Of a DNA stretch of 64,000 nucleotides, positions 11,809-22,044 are shown piece by piece. Where the stretch lies: positions 558,001 through 622,000 of the forward strand of contig JAMWFC010000111.1 in the NCBI GenBank assembly GCA_027475525.1, given 5' to 3'. The first letter of the stretch is position 1, and each line of letters starts with the position of its first letter. Below the pieces are notes generated by a model. That model was not told the DNA's origin, searched no databases, and saw nothing but the letters and a program-made list of their open reading frames with translations. The stretch comes from Macrolepiota albuminosa. Its lineage: Eukaryota > Basidiomycota > Agaricomycetes > Agaricales > Agaricaceae. The position numbers were made by a program, and so were the translations under genes.

Positions 11809-13572
11809 ATTTATCCACCATCGTTACATTGTTAGCTACGTTTTGTTGAGGGGTAACCACAGTATGCATTTGATTCCTAACATCTGACACCACACTGCAT
11901 AGCTCTCTCACTGATAACATAATCTGGCTTTGCATAATACAATCAAAAACTACCTTAGACTTTTTCAGATTGTATATAGGTGCTGTTAGTCGATAGCCCC
12001 CCACAAGTTTGTCTGGCGCTCTGAAGTTGCAATTAAGGGGCGGAGCGTAGTTGCCCCCAAGGCCAGCGTAAGAATGCAGTGATGGCAGGTGCCTTGATGG
12101 CTTCTGGTACATCATTGTTAACGCTAGAAGTTGAAGCTTTTACTGGGGCAGGATCTGTTGTAGCACCTGAGGGTCTATAGTCTTTTAAAGGCTGCTTGCC
12201 CTTTCTGATTTCTACTCCATCAAAGATCTGATTTTTTAGTGACTTTAGCTCCTTTTCTAGCGTCTCAATTCTCTCCTCACATGACAATATAGGTCAGTTG
12301 CTAACAGTATTTAGCTGAAGTACTTTGTGAATTAGCGCTTGTTGAGGAGTCGCTTCTGCTTCTGTTGTCGCCATATTGTTCAAATTACCTGTTGCTAAGT
12401 TCTCAGGGTTTTGATGGTGCTACTCATCAATGCACTCTTGGAAAGTCTTGTGCTTGGGATAAAGGAGAATGTTGGTGCCTGAAGATAAGACTAGTTTACC
12501 ATCCACCCCATGGTGTGCTCTTCCTTGTCGCAAATACTGTTTAAGGATAGCGCATTGACCTCTGGTCATAGTATGTCCTGCCTTGCCACAGAAATGGCAA
12601 AGTCCCATCTGTACATTGTTCCTAGGCACTGAGAGACTAGTTGAGATTAAGGTCTCCAGTTTATTCATAATGTTAGCGACTGCATTGTTAATGGTGTTTT
12701 CCAAATCTTCTTTCTTGACGAATCCGTTGCAGTCATTGGTGGTGCTAGGAGCTGGAGACCCTAGTTTGGATGCTATTTCTCCATGGTCCAAGCCAAGTTG
12801 CTGTAAAAGTATACCCATATCTATGTCTTTTAATATCCACTTTCCTGCCTCAAAGACTTTTTCTATGTCATAAGGTTCCTTAGGGGTCATGCATAATAAT
12901 CTCCAAGCATCATGCAATCTTAGTCTATAATGAGGTTGGGAATCCTTGTTGAAACAAACAACGCTCCTTATTCCCATATAACTTTTTATTCTGGATGAGC
13001 CACCTTGCTATCTGCTAAAAATTGCGATAATAAGTTGATGATATGCCTAGAGTATAGATTTCTGCCACAAAGGTGTCTTATACTAGCTTTTGGATTTCTA
13101 TTACCATATAACGTGTAGCTTCTTCAGCGCCAGGATATAAATGAATAATAGCCTTCTTCCATTCATTATGGGTAAAAGGCCTTGGCACTGCATCATTTGT
13201 AAGTCCTTGAAACTTCTTTAAGCCTGTCCATAATTCAGCTGTATCGTATAAGACATATCTGGCAGCATATTCCTTCATCTGTATATTGTCTGTCATGCGG
13301 CAGTCGCATAGCAAATACTCCAACTCTTTGAAATACTGTGTTAGTTCACAGGGCTTTGTTTTGTCTCATTTTGACAATGAGAAGTGGTTTCTGGATGGCA
13401 TGCACTGGTTATTTGGCTGCTCTATACCAGCAGGTATGTGTGTTGAAGTAGGAAGGGTGGTGGTGCTCATGTTACTTAGCGTTGATATAGTATGTATGGG
13501 CTTGGTTAGTTCTGAGTCGCTAAGTTCTGGCAATAATAACCTAGATAGCTCTTCTAGAGGAGTAAGCGGCAT
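11741..13572 (-). pseudogene. Gypsy-A gag remnant
   Basis: Pieces on the minus strand match Gypsy-B gag in order. They are MPSRNHFSLSK, then YLLCDCRMTDNIQMKEYAAR (capsid), YPGAEEATRYM, EPYDIEKVFEAGKWILK, a zinc knuckle CHFCGKAGHTMTRGQC (CX2CX4HX6C) near 12560-12610, and the PGFRNYNF end. Four frame changes show indels. The knuckle spacing is unusual (X6 rather than X4 before the last Cys) but identical in Gypsy-B. Confidence 0.78.
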
Positions 13573-13812
13573 ATGGTTTTCATCTGCTAAGTACTCAAAA
13601 GGTCAGGAAAAAGAGAAAAAGCTTTCAGCTAGACTATCTGGGGCAGCCTCAAGCTCCTGGTCTAAAGTCTGTCTTGGTAGCACACCTGGTAAGTGTGATG
13701 AATTAATGGTGCTTGGTTCAAAAGTGTTCTCCAACAGGAGGCAGCGCTGTCGCTGGGCTTAAGTTTTCAGCAGAATTCTGTCTCAATAGAACTCCTTGCA
13801 GTGGGCTCCAAA

Positions 13813-14881
13813 TAATGACGCCAACTGTAGTTGGGTGCACTGAACGTATATGCAGTACAATGCCGTCTCCAGTGCCTGGCATACATGGTTGTGAGGAGTC
13901 CTGACAGGGTCTCAATGTGCTCAAGCAGAGGTGATAGAACGATGTGCCAGATGATAGCACCTCGGATGCTACTTAGCAGACAGTAAGCATCATAGTTTAA
14001 GCAAAGATATAGAAGAAAAGATGAGCAGCACAGCGTGATGTGCCCTTAGGTGGCACCATAAATGACAAAGACAAAATAGATGAGGCTAGCACCTGACTTA
14101 GTGACAAAGTCAGATAAAGCTAGCACAATTTGAGCGCTAAGTGTAACTGGGTGCTTAAGAGGTTACGATTCATTGTTATATACATGTGAAGTAGCTATCT
14201 TATATACTATGTGCTACTATGTTTTTTAAGATAAGTCCGTTTGCAGCACTATCTCCTAGCACCTCTTCTCATGGTTTTCTCTAACGGTGACTTGTCAACG
14301 GCAACATTTTGCACATGGATGACGGCAACTAATGGCATTATGATCTACGATAACCAATGATGACTCTAAATTGACTTAGAATTATATGGGTCTGCTCACT
14401 TTTACTATAACTTTGATTGGCCAGGCTATTCTGGGATATGGTCAGAAAATCCTTGACAAATGCTGTAAGTGCTAATGTCAGCGCTATTTATTGTACTAGT
14501 TCCTGACAGGTCCAGATGTTGGATTTAAGTATATCCTGTGCCGCCATCATTGATTCTTTTAGACTTATAATTGAAGTGCCTTGTCAAATGGCAGCACCTA
14601 CTGCTGACCCCTTATGGAAGTGATCAGGTTTGGTTAGAGTCCCCCTCCCACCGTTGTGTTGGCAATATACATTCTGAGCCTTCTTAGTTCTTGAAATAAG
14701 TGAGTGAAGTATGCTGAAAAGCTGGTAATTGATGATTAGGGTAAATAGATAAGTCCTGTAGTAGAGTGCCAGAGCTAGGGCTGCTCTATATCCCAAACTA
14801 ATTGCTAGAGTCTCCAGTATGTCAAGTGTTGGTTGGCCTATAATGTCCCTTGATGCACTCAGTCTGAGTAGAAGCCTATCA
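13813..14881 (-). repeat. 5' LTR of Gypsy-A
   Basis: On the plus strand it runs from TAATGACGCC to AAGCCTATCA, about 1069 bp. It is bounded inward by TTGGAGCCCACTGC (minus strand), the same primer-binding-like start as Gypsy-B. It is flanked outward by GCGG. The first ~270 bp match the truncated LTR at 1255. Overall similarity to the Gypsy-B LTR is low, except at the ends and in the TGxTATxGTT-poor AT segments, so the two belong to different subfamilies. Confidence 0.72.
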
Positions 14882-14885
14882 GCGG

Positions 14886-16128
14886 TTAGCCTACAGGGCC
14901 TCTTCGTCCTGCTCATCAGAGATTTCAGGGTTGTTCAGATCTTCTGGAAGCTTGTTGGGTACGGACTGTTGCTAGGATTGTTGACAGCCATGGTGGCGTT
15001 GAGCTGGGTCTGGGAGCGGATGTCACTGTCAGGGTTAGCGTTGGGGGGACTATGACTTACTGGGGGCGGCTGCTGAGAAAAGGGAGTGGGCCAGGGTTCC
15101 GGTTCAGAGGATTAGGGGGTTCTTCAGAGGACAAGGGTGGGCCTTCTCATAGATTCCAGGAGGCCTAGGAGTTTGAGTATTTGCTGTGGTCCTCCCAGTA
15201 GCGCTGGTCGATTTGCATGACAAGGGCCTTGTATCCATTGTAAAAGGGTCATTTTGGGGCAAGTTAGAAGATGTCCTTGATGCATTGTGGTAGTGCACAG
15301 CAGAGAGCATACCAGAGGGCACTATAATTCCAGCCTTTCTCATAAGCTTCTTTTTCAAAACATACAATGAAAGTGGTGAAGCGTTTTTTGGAATGCATCT
15401 GGAGGTTGAAAAGGTTGTCCTCAGCCTTAGCCATGGTGTCGTAGATTCCGAACTTCCCAGGGAACTCATCAACAAAGGCTTGCCAGCAGGAGAGTGCCAG
15501 GTTGTTGAGGTCAAACTGGATGAGGGCCATGTAATGGTTGAAGACAATCTCTTGAAGGTATGAGGTGGCGAAGGCCATCCTGAAGCTTTCAACCTGGAAC
15601 ATGAGCGGCTTCATCTAAAACATATTAAAACACTGAGTTAGGAAGATATACCATTTTCAGGGGTCCCAGCCCATAAACGTATCAGATTTCTGAATATCTA
15701 GGCATGCTTCACAGATAAGAGTGTTACAGACGTTGTCTGGTCCTGCTGCATTCCAGGAAGGGGGTTCTGCATTGTAGTAGTAACAATAGTAGTTACCTCC
15801 CCTCTCTTTGGGGAGAAAAGGTGCTAAGAGCAGGGCCTACCCTCTCCTGGAGAGCCTTCAGATAGCTTACTTGGAGGTTTACAGCTTGGAGGTCCATTGT
15901 TCCAAGGGGGGTTGTTCCTGTCAAAGGGAGTTCTGGGTCTCCACACAAGGGGTGGCAGACATGGCAGGCCAGGGGGTTGTTCTCAGGGGTTGACTGGGGG
16001 CAGCGGAGGTGGTCAGAGAGGGTTTGGTGGTGCTGAGTTGATCTGTGGTGGGCCATGTGCTGGATCAGGTGCCAGGTTGTGTGGAGGACATTTAACTTGG
16101 AAAGGTTGAGCTTGCATTGGGAGCTATG
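14886..16128 (-). pseudogene. Proximal half of Gypsy-C: gag remnant
   Basis: The minus-strand ORF at 15264-15614 reads WQAFVDEFPGKFGIYD, AEDNLFNLQM, RFTTFIVCFEKEAYEKGW and ALCCALPQCIKDIF. This is the retrotransposon gag capsid pattern of basidiomycete gypsy elements. Upstream is a Pro-rich leader toward the LTR at 16129. Downstream, SDIRSQTQLNA leads to the break at 14885, where Gypsy-A is inserted. The rest of gag (zinc knuckle) and protease continue at 1250-1. Confidence 0.72.
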
Positions 16129-16647
16129 TGTAAGAGTGACCTCTAGAGGCTGTGGCTCAGTCACACAGCTGGCAGAGGGAGATCCAAAGTGTATTAGAGT
16201 ATGTACTGACAATATTATAATAACTACTCACCTGGCAGAGGGAGATACAAAGAGAACAAGTCTAGAGATTTCCTATGCCAGGTTGGATGCTTCTGGGGCT
16301 TCTGAAGCATGGGAAACAACTGTACAGTACAACAAAACCTTAAAAACTCGAAAATTAACTAACCAAACAACTGTGCAAACAAGGCAGGAAAACTCCAGAC
16401 TTTAGAAGTCAGAAAGGCAAACTCTGGCTTATATAAGCAGTCTGGAAGCGGTGCTGAAGGGCCCACACTTGTCTGAATGGTAGCTAAAGAACCAGAGCAC
16501 CTCAAGGGCTGAGAGTAGTACTAACAGATAGTGTTGAAAGAATAGAAACAGTAAAATGAAATAATGTCAGAAGAAATAAGAGAATGAATGAAGGGAGAGT
16601 GAAGAGATAAGGAGTGAGAAATGGAAGAAATGAGGAGTCCCCTGACA
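16129..16647 (-). repeat. 5' LTR of Gypsy-C
   Basis: On the plus strand it begins TGTAAGAGTGACC and ends GGAGTCCCCTGACA, 519 bp. It matches the solo LTRs at 29376-29893 and 31994-33101. It contains a TATATAAG box near 16430 and a run of short A-rich repeats at its plus-strand 3' side. The gag remnant starts directly inside it on the minus strand. Confidence 0.85.
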
Positions 16648-18428
16648 CTATGGGGGGTTTTGCAGATTGAAGTAGGGCAGGAGGTTGTGATGGAAGGTTG
16701 GTGCAGGAGGAGCCAAGGCAGTTCTGGGTGGTGGTGCGAGGGTTGTCATGGGCATGGGGCATCATTTGTTGTCACATTGAGTGAGCTTATCAATGTAGCA
16801 CAGCATGTCATCCATGCTAGAGGTGTTAGCTCAGGGCCTCCTGGAGGTTGCTGGGGCTGGAAGTCGGGCATTGTTCATTTGTGAAAGTGGTTCCAGGAGT
16901 CTCTGGGGCTGTCCTCCTCAGGTTTCAAAGGTGCTAGAAATGGAGTTAGCCTTATGGCAAGTTGACAAGCCTACCATGTGGGCAATGGGCTGATCAAATA
17001 GCCTGCCCATTGGGTTGAGAGACCACAGTATGGCCAAGGCATTCTGCCGTTCTTCCTGTTGTTGTTGCTCTGGAGTTGAGACTGCTAGGGCTGCCAGGAT
17101 CAGTTCTGGAAGTTTTCGTTGGATGTGAACCGAGCGACTGGGGTCCACAGGGTTGTTGAGGGGTCAAGGAGAGGAGGACGCATGGACTTCATTGAGCAGT
17201 TGCTGCAGCTCTTTGCAGAGGATTGTGTTGCACCTGTATTTTACCATGGCCTGTTCTGGGAGTTCTCCTTGAGTGAGTCGTTTCCCAAATTCAACCAAGC
17301 AATGGGCCCAGTCCTCTGGAGTGCCTTCAAAGTTGTCATGTCCAAATTTCATGAGTAACGCCCTTGTCTATTGCGTAAAGTTCTCTGGCAAGATCCTGAG
17401 CAAGCAGAGCACCTCGTCACATTGACGTTCATACTCCTCAATATGTCATCGTCCCATTGGTAATAGAGGGGTCCATGCAGGTGGGATGGTGGCCAGGTAG
17501 TATTGAGGTGGATAGTCATAGTTGGGAGGTCCCTGGAGTTGGGGGGCAGGGCATTGGTAACCATAGTAGAGGGTGGGGGCAAAGAGACCTTCGCTGGGGG
17601 AAATCAGGCGAGGTCCATTGGAGATAAGTGGGGTCTCCAGTAGACCTCTGGGGATGCTTCAGTATGAGGAGGCCTCCACAGGTCAGGCCATGGCTAGGTT
17701 GAGTGGAGGGGCCCAGCTGGCTGAGGGTCTCAGATTGTAGAGGGAGAGGTCAGGAGCCCAGTGGCAGTGGAGATGTTGGTGTTTGTACAGGAGAGGTAGA
17801 TAAGTGGGGCAGGGGTCTGTGCAGAGTAGTGGTTAGAGACCGGACATCTGTAAGGGTTGGTCTGGCAGCCTGGGAATAATAAGTGTGAGTATATGTAGCC
17901 ATCAAGAATAGTGTAAAGAGAGAGAGTCTTGATATTATGTCAGGTTTCGCTGAGTTGGAAGGCTTTCTAGAAAAGCAATGCCCTTATAAGGCAGACTTGA
18001 TCTATGTGTACTCAGGTGTCTGGAACTCCAGACTGTGCTCCAGGATTCAAGATGTGAACAGAGGGATTCCCAGGGTAAGAGACTTAGTCTGGGGATTGGG
18101 TAAAGTTGAAAGAAATTAAAGAATTAGAGTCAAGTTGAGAACTGGGGATTTCAAAACGAGACCTGGTTAGTAAAGTTTAAGTCACAAAGTGCATACCAAT
18201 TTTAAGAGCACGTGAACAAGTTGAGCATGCCAGTCGAAGTATACCAATCAGTGCATACAAAGTACAACAAGTGGGTAGCTACTCTTTAAGTACTGGTGGG
18301 GGTTACTCTGGGTTTCTGAGGGTCTCTGGAATGTCTGAAGTAGTTCTGGGAGTAAATGAGCAGCGGCTAAAGAGAGAAAATTGTATATCAGGAATTATGT
18401 GTGCAGAGCACACAATCTATTGAAGCGG
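16648..18428 (-). other. Unassigned degraded coding-like sequence between Gypsy-C and Gypsy-B
   Basis: Short minus-strand ORFs here look coding-like (17164-17352: GTPEDWAHCLVEFGKRLTQG; 16918-17148: a Gln-rich segment followed by ALAILWSLNPMGRLFDQPIAHM), but no family was recognised. The tract is the pre-insertion flank of both neighbouring elements, so it is older than both. Nothing else supportable was seen in 17600-18428. Confidence 0.35.
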
Positions 18429-19365
18429 TAATAGAACCCCATACAGGATCAGCGCATTAACGGCAGGCTACGGCAACATGGCACAGGCTTAGGATACCTT
18501 AGTGCGTGCTAACTAACCAATTTTGGCAATATTTGACGGCCGTGCATGGCAAGAAGCAGATCCAATCAGTGATAGCGCCGACAGCAGACAGAATGACAAC
18601 TGACAGATGGCATCAGTCACTGATGACAGCGCTTAGGGAGAAGCCTGATGATCTATCAAAAACTGACAGACAGCTTGGCGTTTGACCTTGGCGGCTGACA
18701 TCGCTTAGCGCCTCGATTTGGCGCCTGACATTGCTAAGTATTTTGGACCAACAGAAGGGTGATAGATTGATGGTTTAGCACCGCGATCTGCCGCCTGGCG
18801 TCGCTAAGGGTCTTGAATGGATGGTAGGGATTTGAAACTGTTGGAGCTACTCCTATGAAATTTTCTAGTTTACCGCACTTTGGCAATGGTTGGTCACTGG
18901 CAACGGTGAACTCCTTGTAGTATATAAAGTACTTACCAACTTGTACATACCCATCGAACAATAGACCAGAGTTTCCTGCTCCCCTTTCGTCAGTCTCCCT
19001 TACGCTCAAGACCTCATTTACGGTCGGCAACGTCAAACTCGTCAGCAGTTGCAGACTATCGCTAGCCTTCGACCTATTTGCGCCTTGCATCTATGGCAGG
19101 CATTAACGACGCTTAGACCTCGCTAAGCTTACTGTGTTCTTGCCCCTGACATTGCCATATACACTTACCGCTTTTTTCATAGGCGCTTCACCTTAGCGCT
19201 TTACACTTGCCAATCCCCCTTACCAACACTACCTCATTTTCACAGGCGCGTTCTCTGGGACCTGCCCGGGACTCCTCACATCACTTATAGCACGCCCAAT
19301 GCAAGCTTTTTGGTATGGTAACATTATAGCCATATTTGTTACTGACCAAACTTTGGGCATCATCA
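18429..19365 (+). repeat. 5' LTR of Gypsy-B
   Basis: 937 bp, from TAATAGAACCCC (TGATAGG in the 3' copy) to GGGCATCATCA, i.e. TGAT/ATCA ends. Contains a TATATAAA box at 18921-18928 with likely transcription start downstream. The antisense strand holds a 118-residue ORF (18734-19090) in both LTRs; I do not treat it as a gene. Confidence 0.88.
18921..18928 (+). promoter_or_regulatory. TATA box in Gypsy-B 5' LTR
   Basis: TATATAAA in the middle of the LTR, oriented to drive gag-pol; the same box is kept in the 3' LTR at 29178-29185. Position and orientation fit an LTR promoter. Confidence 0.6.
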
Positions 19366-19368
19366 AAT

Positions 19369-19385
19369 TGGAGCCCACCACGAAG
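19369..19385 (+). promoter_or_regulatory. Putative primer-binding site of Gypsy-B
   Basis: TGGAGCCCACCACGAAG starts three bases after the LTR. A TGG start close to the 5' LTR is the usual tRNA primer site form. Gypsy-A has TGGAGCCCACTGCAAGG in the same place. The cognate tRNA was not determined. Confidence 0.55.
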
Positions 19386-19448
19386 GATCTCTAGGGCAGA
19401 ATTCTGCCAGAAACCTGTCTCCAGCGCAGGCACCGCCTGCTAAAGCAG

Positions 19449-21452
19449 TTGGCAGAAGGCATAGCTCCTTCCCACCCATCAACCCCACAACCACCTGGTG
19501 CCTTACCAGGTCTCTCTCTCGCACAGGAACTACAGAACGCCACTGTAGACAAATTTCCTGATCTCTTTCCACGTTCTCTTGACTTTAGTGCTGACAACCT
19601 CTTAGCGTCGCCGCTTGCCGTACCGCAACCAGTTACCCCCATCACTCTGTTAACACCTTTTTCTCAACTCGCCATTTCTCTTACCCTGTCGCCAATACCT
19701 AGAACCCCTTCCCCACAACCGCTAACCGAACTCGATACCACCGTCGCCATGAAACAACAGGTTCAGCGCATGCCACCACGCAATCACTTCTCAGCACCAA
19801 AATGGGATGAGTCCAAGCCACGGGAGCTCTCCCAGTATTTCAAGGAATTGGAGTATTTATTTAGGGATTGTGGAATTACTGACCACACACAGATGAAGGA
19901 GTACACGGCAAGATACATGTCGTATGACACGGCAGAGACGTGGACAGGCCTTGCTGAGTTTGCCGTCTTTGTTCCTGACGCTCCACCCGTTCCAGCCCAA
20001 GGCGCCTCGTATGAAGGCTGGAAGATGGCAGTAATTCAGTTGTACCCTGGCGCTGAAGAGGCTACCCAATACTCGGTAAACAAATTACAGAAACTAGTAC
20101 AGGAATTATTTGACAACGGCACATCGTCTCTTGGCACATTCTCCACATATTACCGCGAATTCCAAAAGATCGCTAGGTGGTTAGTACAAAACGGCAAGCT
20201 ATATATTAACGAGGAACATCGCCTATTCCAACAAGGCATCCCGACTTCGCTTTGGACTCGCATTGCTCGCCGCTTAGAGATAGTTCATCAGGCCCATCAC
20301 CCAGACGAGCCCTATAATGTTGCCGACGTCTTTGAAGCCAGTAAATGGGTTCTCAAAGGGACAGACACTGGCGTTGGGCTACAACGCGCCAGGATGAGCC
20401 CACCACCTGAGCAAACTAACGGTATTATTCCCATCCCACCTCCTGTTGCCGACTTCGTTAAAAAGGAGGATCTCAACGCTGCCATTACCGCTGCTGTCGC
20501 ATCCACTATAACGTGAATCAAAACTATAATTACAACCAATCTCGCTAACCGACCCGCTAATGTACCCATGTCTGGCCCTTGCCACTTCTGTGGGGAAATT
20601 GGCCACACTACGACTAGAGGACACTGCGCGACCCTAGAAAATTACATTCGGCAAGGAAGAATTCGAAGGGCTATCGATGGCAAGATAGTCCTAACTACTG
20701 GCGCCACCATCCTCAACTACCCAGATAAGAAGTCTTTTCAGGAGCGAGTAGATGAATGGCATAGGCACAATCCAGGACAAATTGTTACTGGCACGCTTTC
20801 CGGCAATGCCAACCCCAACCCTGAACAGGCAATGCAACAGCAAATGATTCACGAGGTCTTACACTTCGACAGTGTTGGCGACCATCCTACTTTCTCGCAG
20901 GAAGAATGTATTGCCAAGCTACAGAAGGAGCTAGATTCACTCAAGAATTAGGTTTTTGATGGGGTTGAAGTTAAGCAGCCTAAACAACCTCTTAAAGGAT
21001 ACAAGCCAATGCCTCCTGCTAGCAAGTTACCAACTCCCGCTCCTGCTGCACCGCCAGCCACCACTCCAGAACCATTGTCATCCGCTGCCACTCCTGAACT
21101 GCCTTTGCTGCCTCTCCATCCCTACTCAGGGATTCCCGACCAATATCACGCACCCGCCCAGCAAAACTTTGCCGCTCCCGAGAAGCGTCCTGAGGGTGGC
21201 TACCGACCTACCGTGCCAATTTTTGACATAGAGAAATCAAACCACGTATTCAACCGCATCATGAAAACCGCCATCACCTTGTCAGTAGAAGAACTTTGTA
21301 GTATTGCTCCCGATGTCTGCAACCAGGTAAAAATGGCAGTTACTCCTCGACGTCCCTTGGCGACAACTGTTGCCGAGGTTGAGGACCTCGACAACACGCT
21401 CCCTGGTTTTTCTGTTACTGTCAACTCTCTGGACACTAAAGACTCCTGCTGA
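19449..21452 (+). pseudogene. Gypsy-B gag (two in-frame stops)
   Basis: One frame runs from 19449 to 21452 with stops only at TGA 20514-20516 and TAG 20949-20951. Order: Pro-rich N-terminus; capsid-like domain (PRNHFSAPKWDES, LEYLFRDCGITDHTQMKEY, YPGAEEATQYS, FNNG-like and QKIARWLVQNG segments); DVFEASKWVLKGTD; zinc knuckle CHFCGEIGHTTTRGHC (CX2CX4HX6C, near 20577-20624); and a long linker ending DLDNTLPGFS. The protease frame opens at +1 before this frame stops. The upstream ATG is taken at 19449; translation might begin earlier, since the frame is open before it. Confidence 0.82.
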
Positions 21453-22044
21453 CACCATCGCTAACGCCACCTCTGTGGACCCAGTAGAGACCTATCTTAG
21501 GTCAGTAGACCATGGAGAAGACCCAGCAATTCTTACCATTGCTCAAGAATCGCACGCTATTCGCTCAGTCATGCTAACTGTAGACAATAAGCATGAGGTA
21601 GAGGCAATTGTGGATAGTGGCTCTCAAATCATTTCTATGGCAGCTGAAGTCACTAATGATTTGGGCCTCATTTATGACCCTACTATGATACTAAACATGC
21701 AGAGCGCTAACAGTACGGTAGACAGATCCTTAGGCCTCGCCAAGAATGTTCCTTGCACACTTGGCGACATTACTTTTTACCTTCAGATACACATTTTATG
21801 ATTCCTGGCATATGATTTACTTCTCGGCAGACCCTTCGACGTCTTGGCGCGATCAGTCGTCAAGACAGTTACCAACGACGAAACGACCTTAACAATTAGC
21901 GACCCCAATTCCGGAATCCAACGAACGGTGCCAACATTCCCTAGGAGACAACAAAAAGGTGCCCATGCTAAGCCCCCGGAGTTTACCAATCAACACGCCA
22001 ACGAGCCTCCCCACCGGTGTTTTCACAGACCATCGAGGAGGTGA
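21370..22044 (+). pseudogene. Gypsy-B protease region
   Basis: Lies in the frame +1 to gag and overlaps it by about 80 nt. The retropepsin active site IVDSGSQIISM is intact, followed by NMQSANSTVDRSLG (flap region) and YDLLLGRPFDVLARS (the LLGxPF block). A TGA at 21799-21801 sits where Gypsy-A has CGA-derived Arg. It ends TGA at 22044, overlapping the RT frame by 28 nt. Confidence 0.8.

Larger units (their letters stand above)
1255..14881 (-). mobile_element. Gypsy-A: full-span, decayed Ty3/gypsy element with nested insertions
   Basis: Order on the minus strand is 5' LTR (13813-14881), primer-binding-like TTGGAGCCCAC, gag, protease, RT, RNase H, integrase (ending near 6108), an opposite-strand accessory gene (1798-4287) and a truncated 3' LTR (1255-1524). 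The outer LTR edges are TGAT/ATCA-like. Flanks are GTGG (1251-1254) and GCGG (14882-14885), a plausible 4-bp target duplication with one C-to-T change. It matches Gypsy-B (18429-30145) protein by protein but is more decayed, with several frameshifts and many stops. It is interrupted by three short solo LTRs and a mariner-type transposon, and it sits inside the gag region of Gypsy-C. Confidence 0.8.

Noticed and set aside
18734..19090. 118-residue ORF on the antisense strand of the Gypsy-B LTR, also at 28991-29347
   Set aside because: It is kept in both LTRs only because the LTRs are nearly identical. It overlaps the TATA box, has no recognised domain, and shows no independent evidence of coding.
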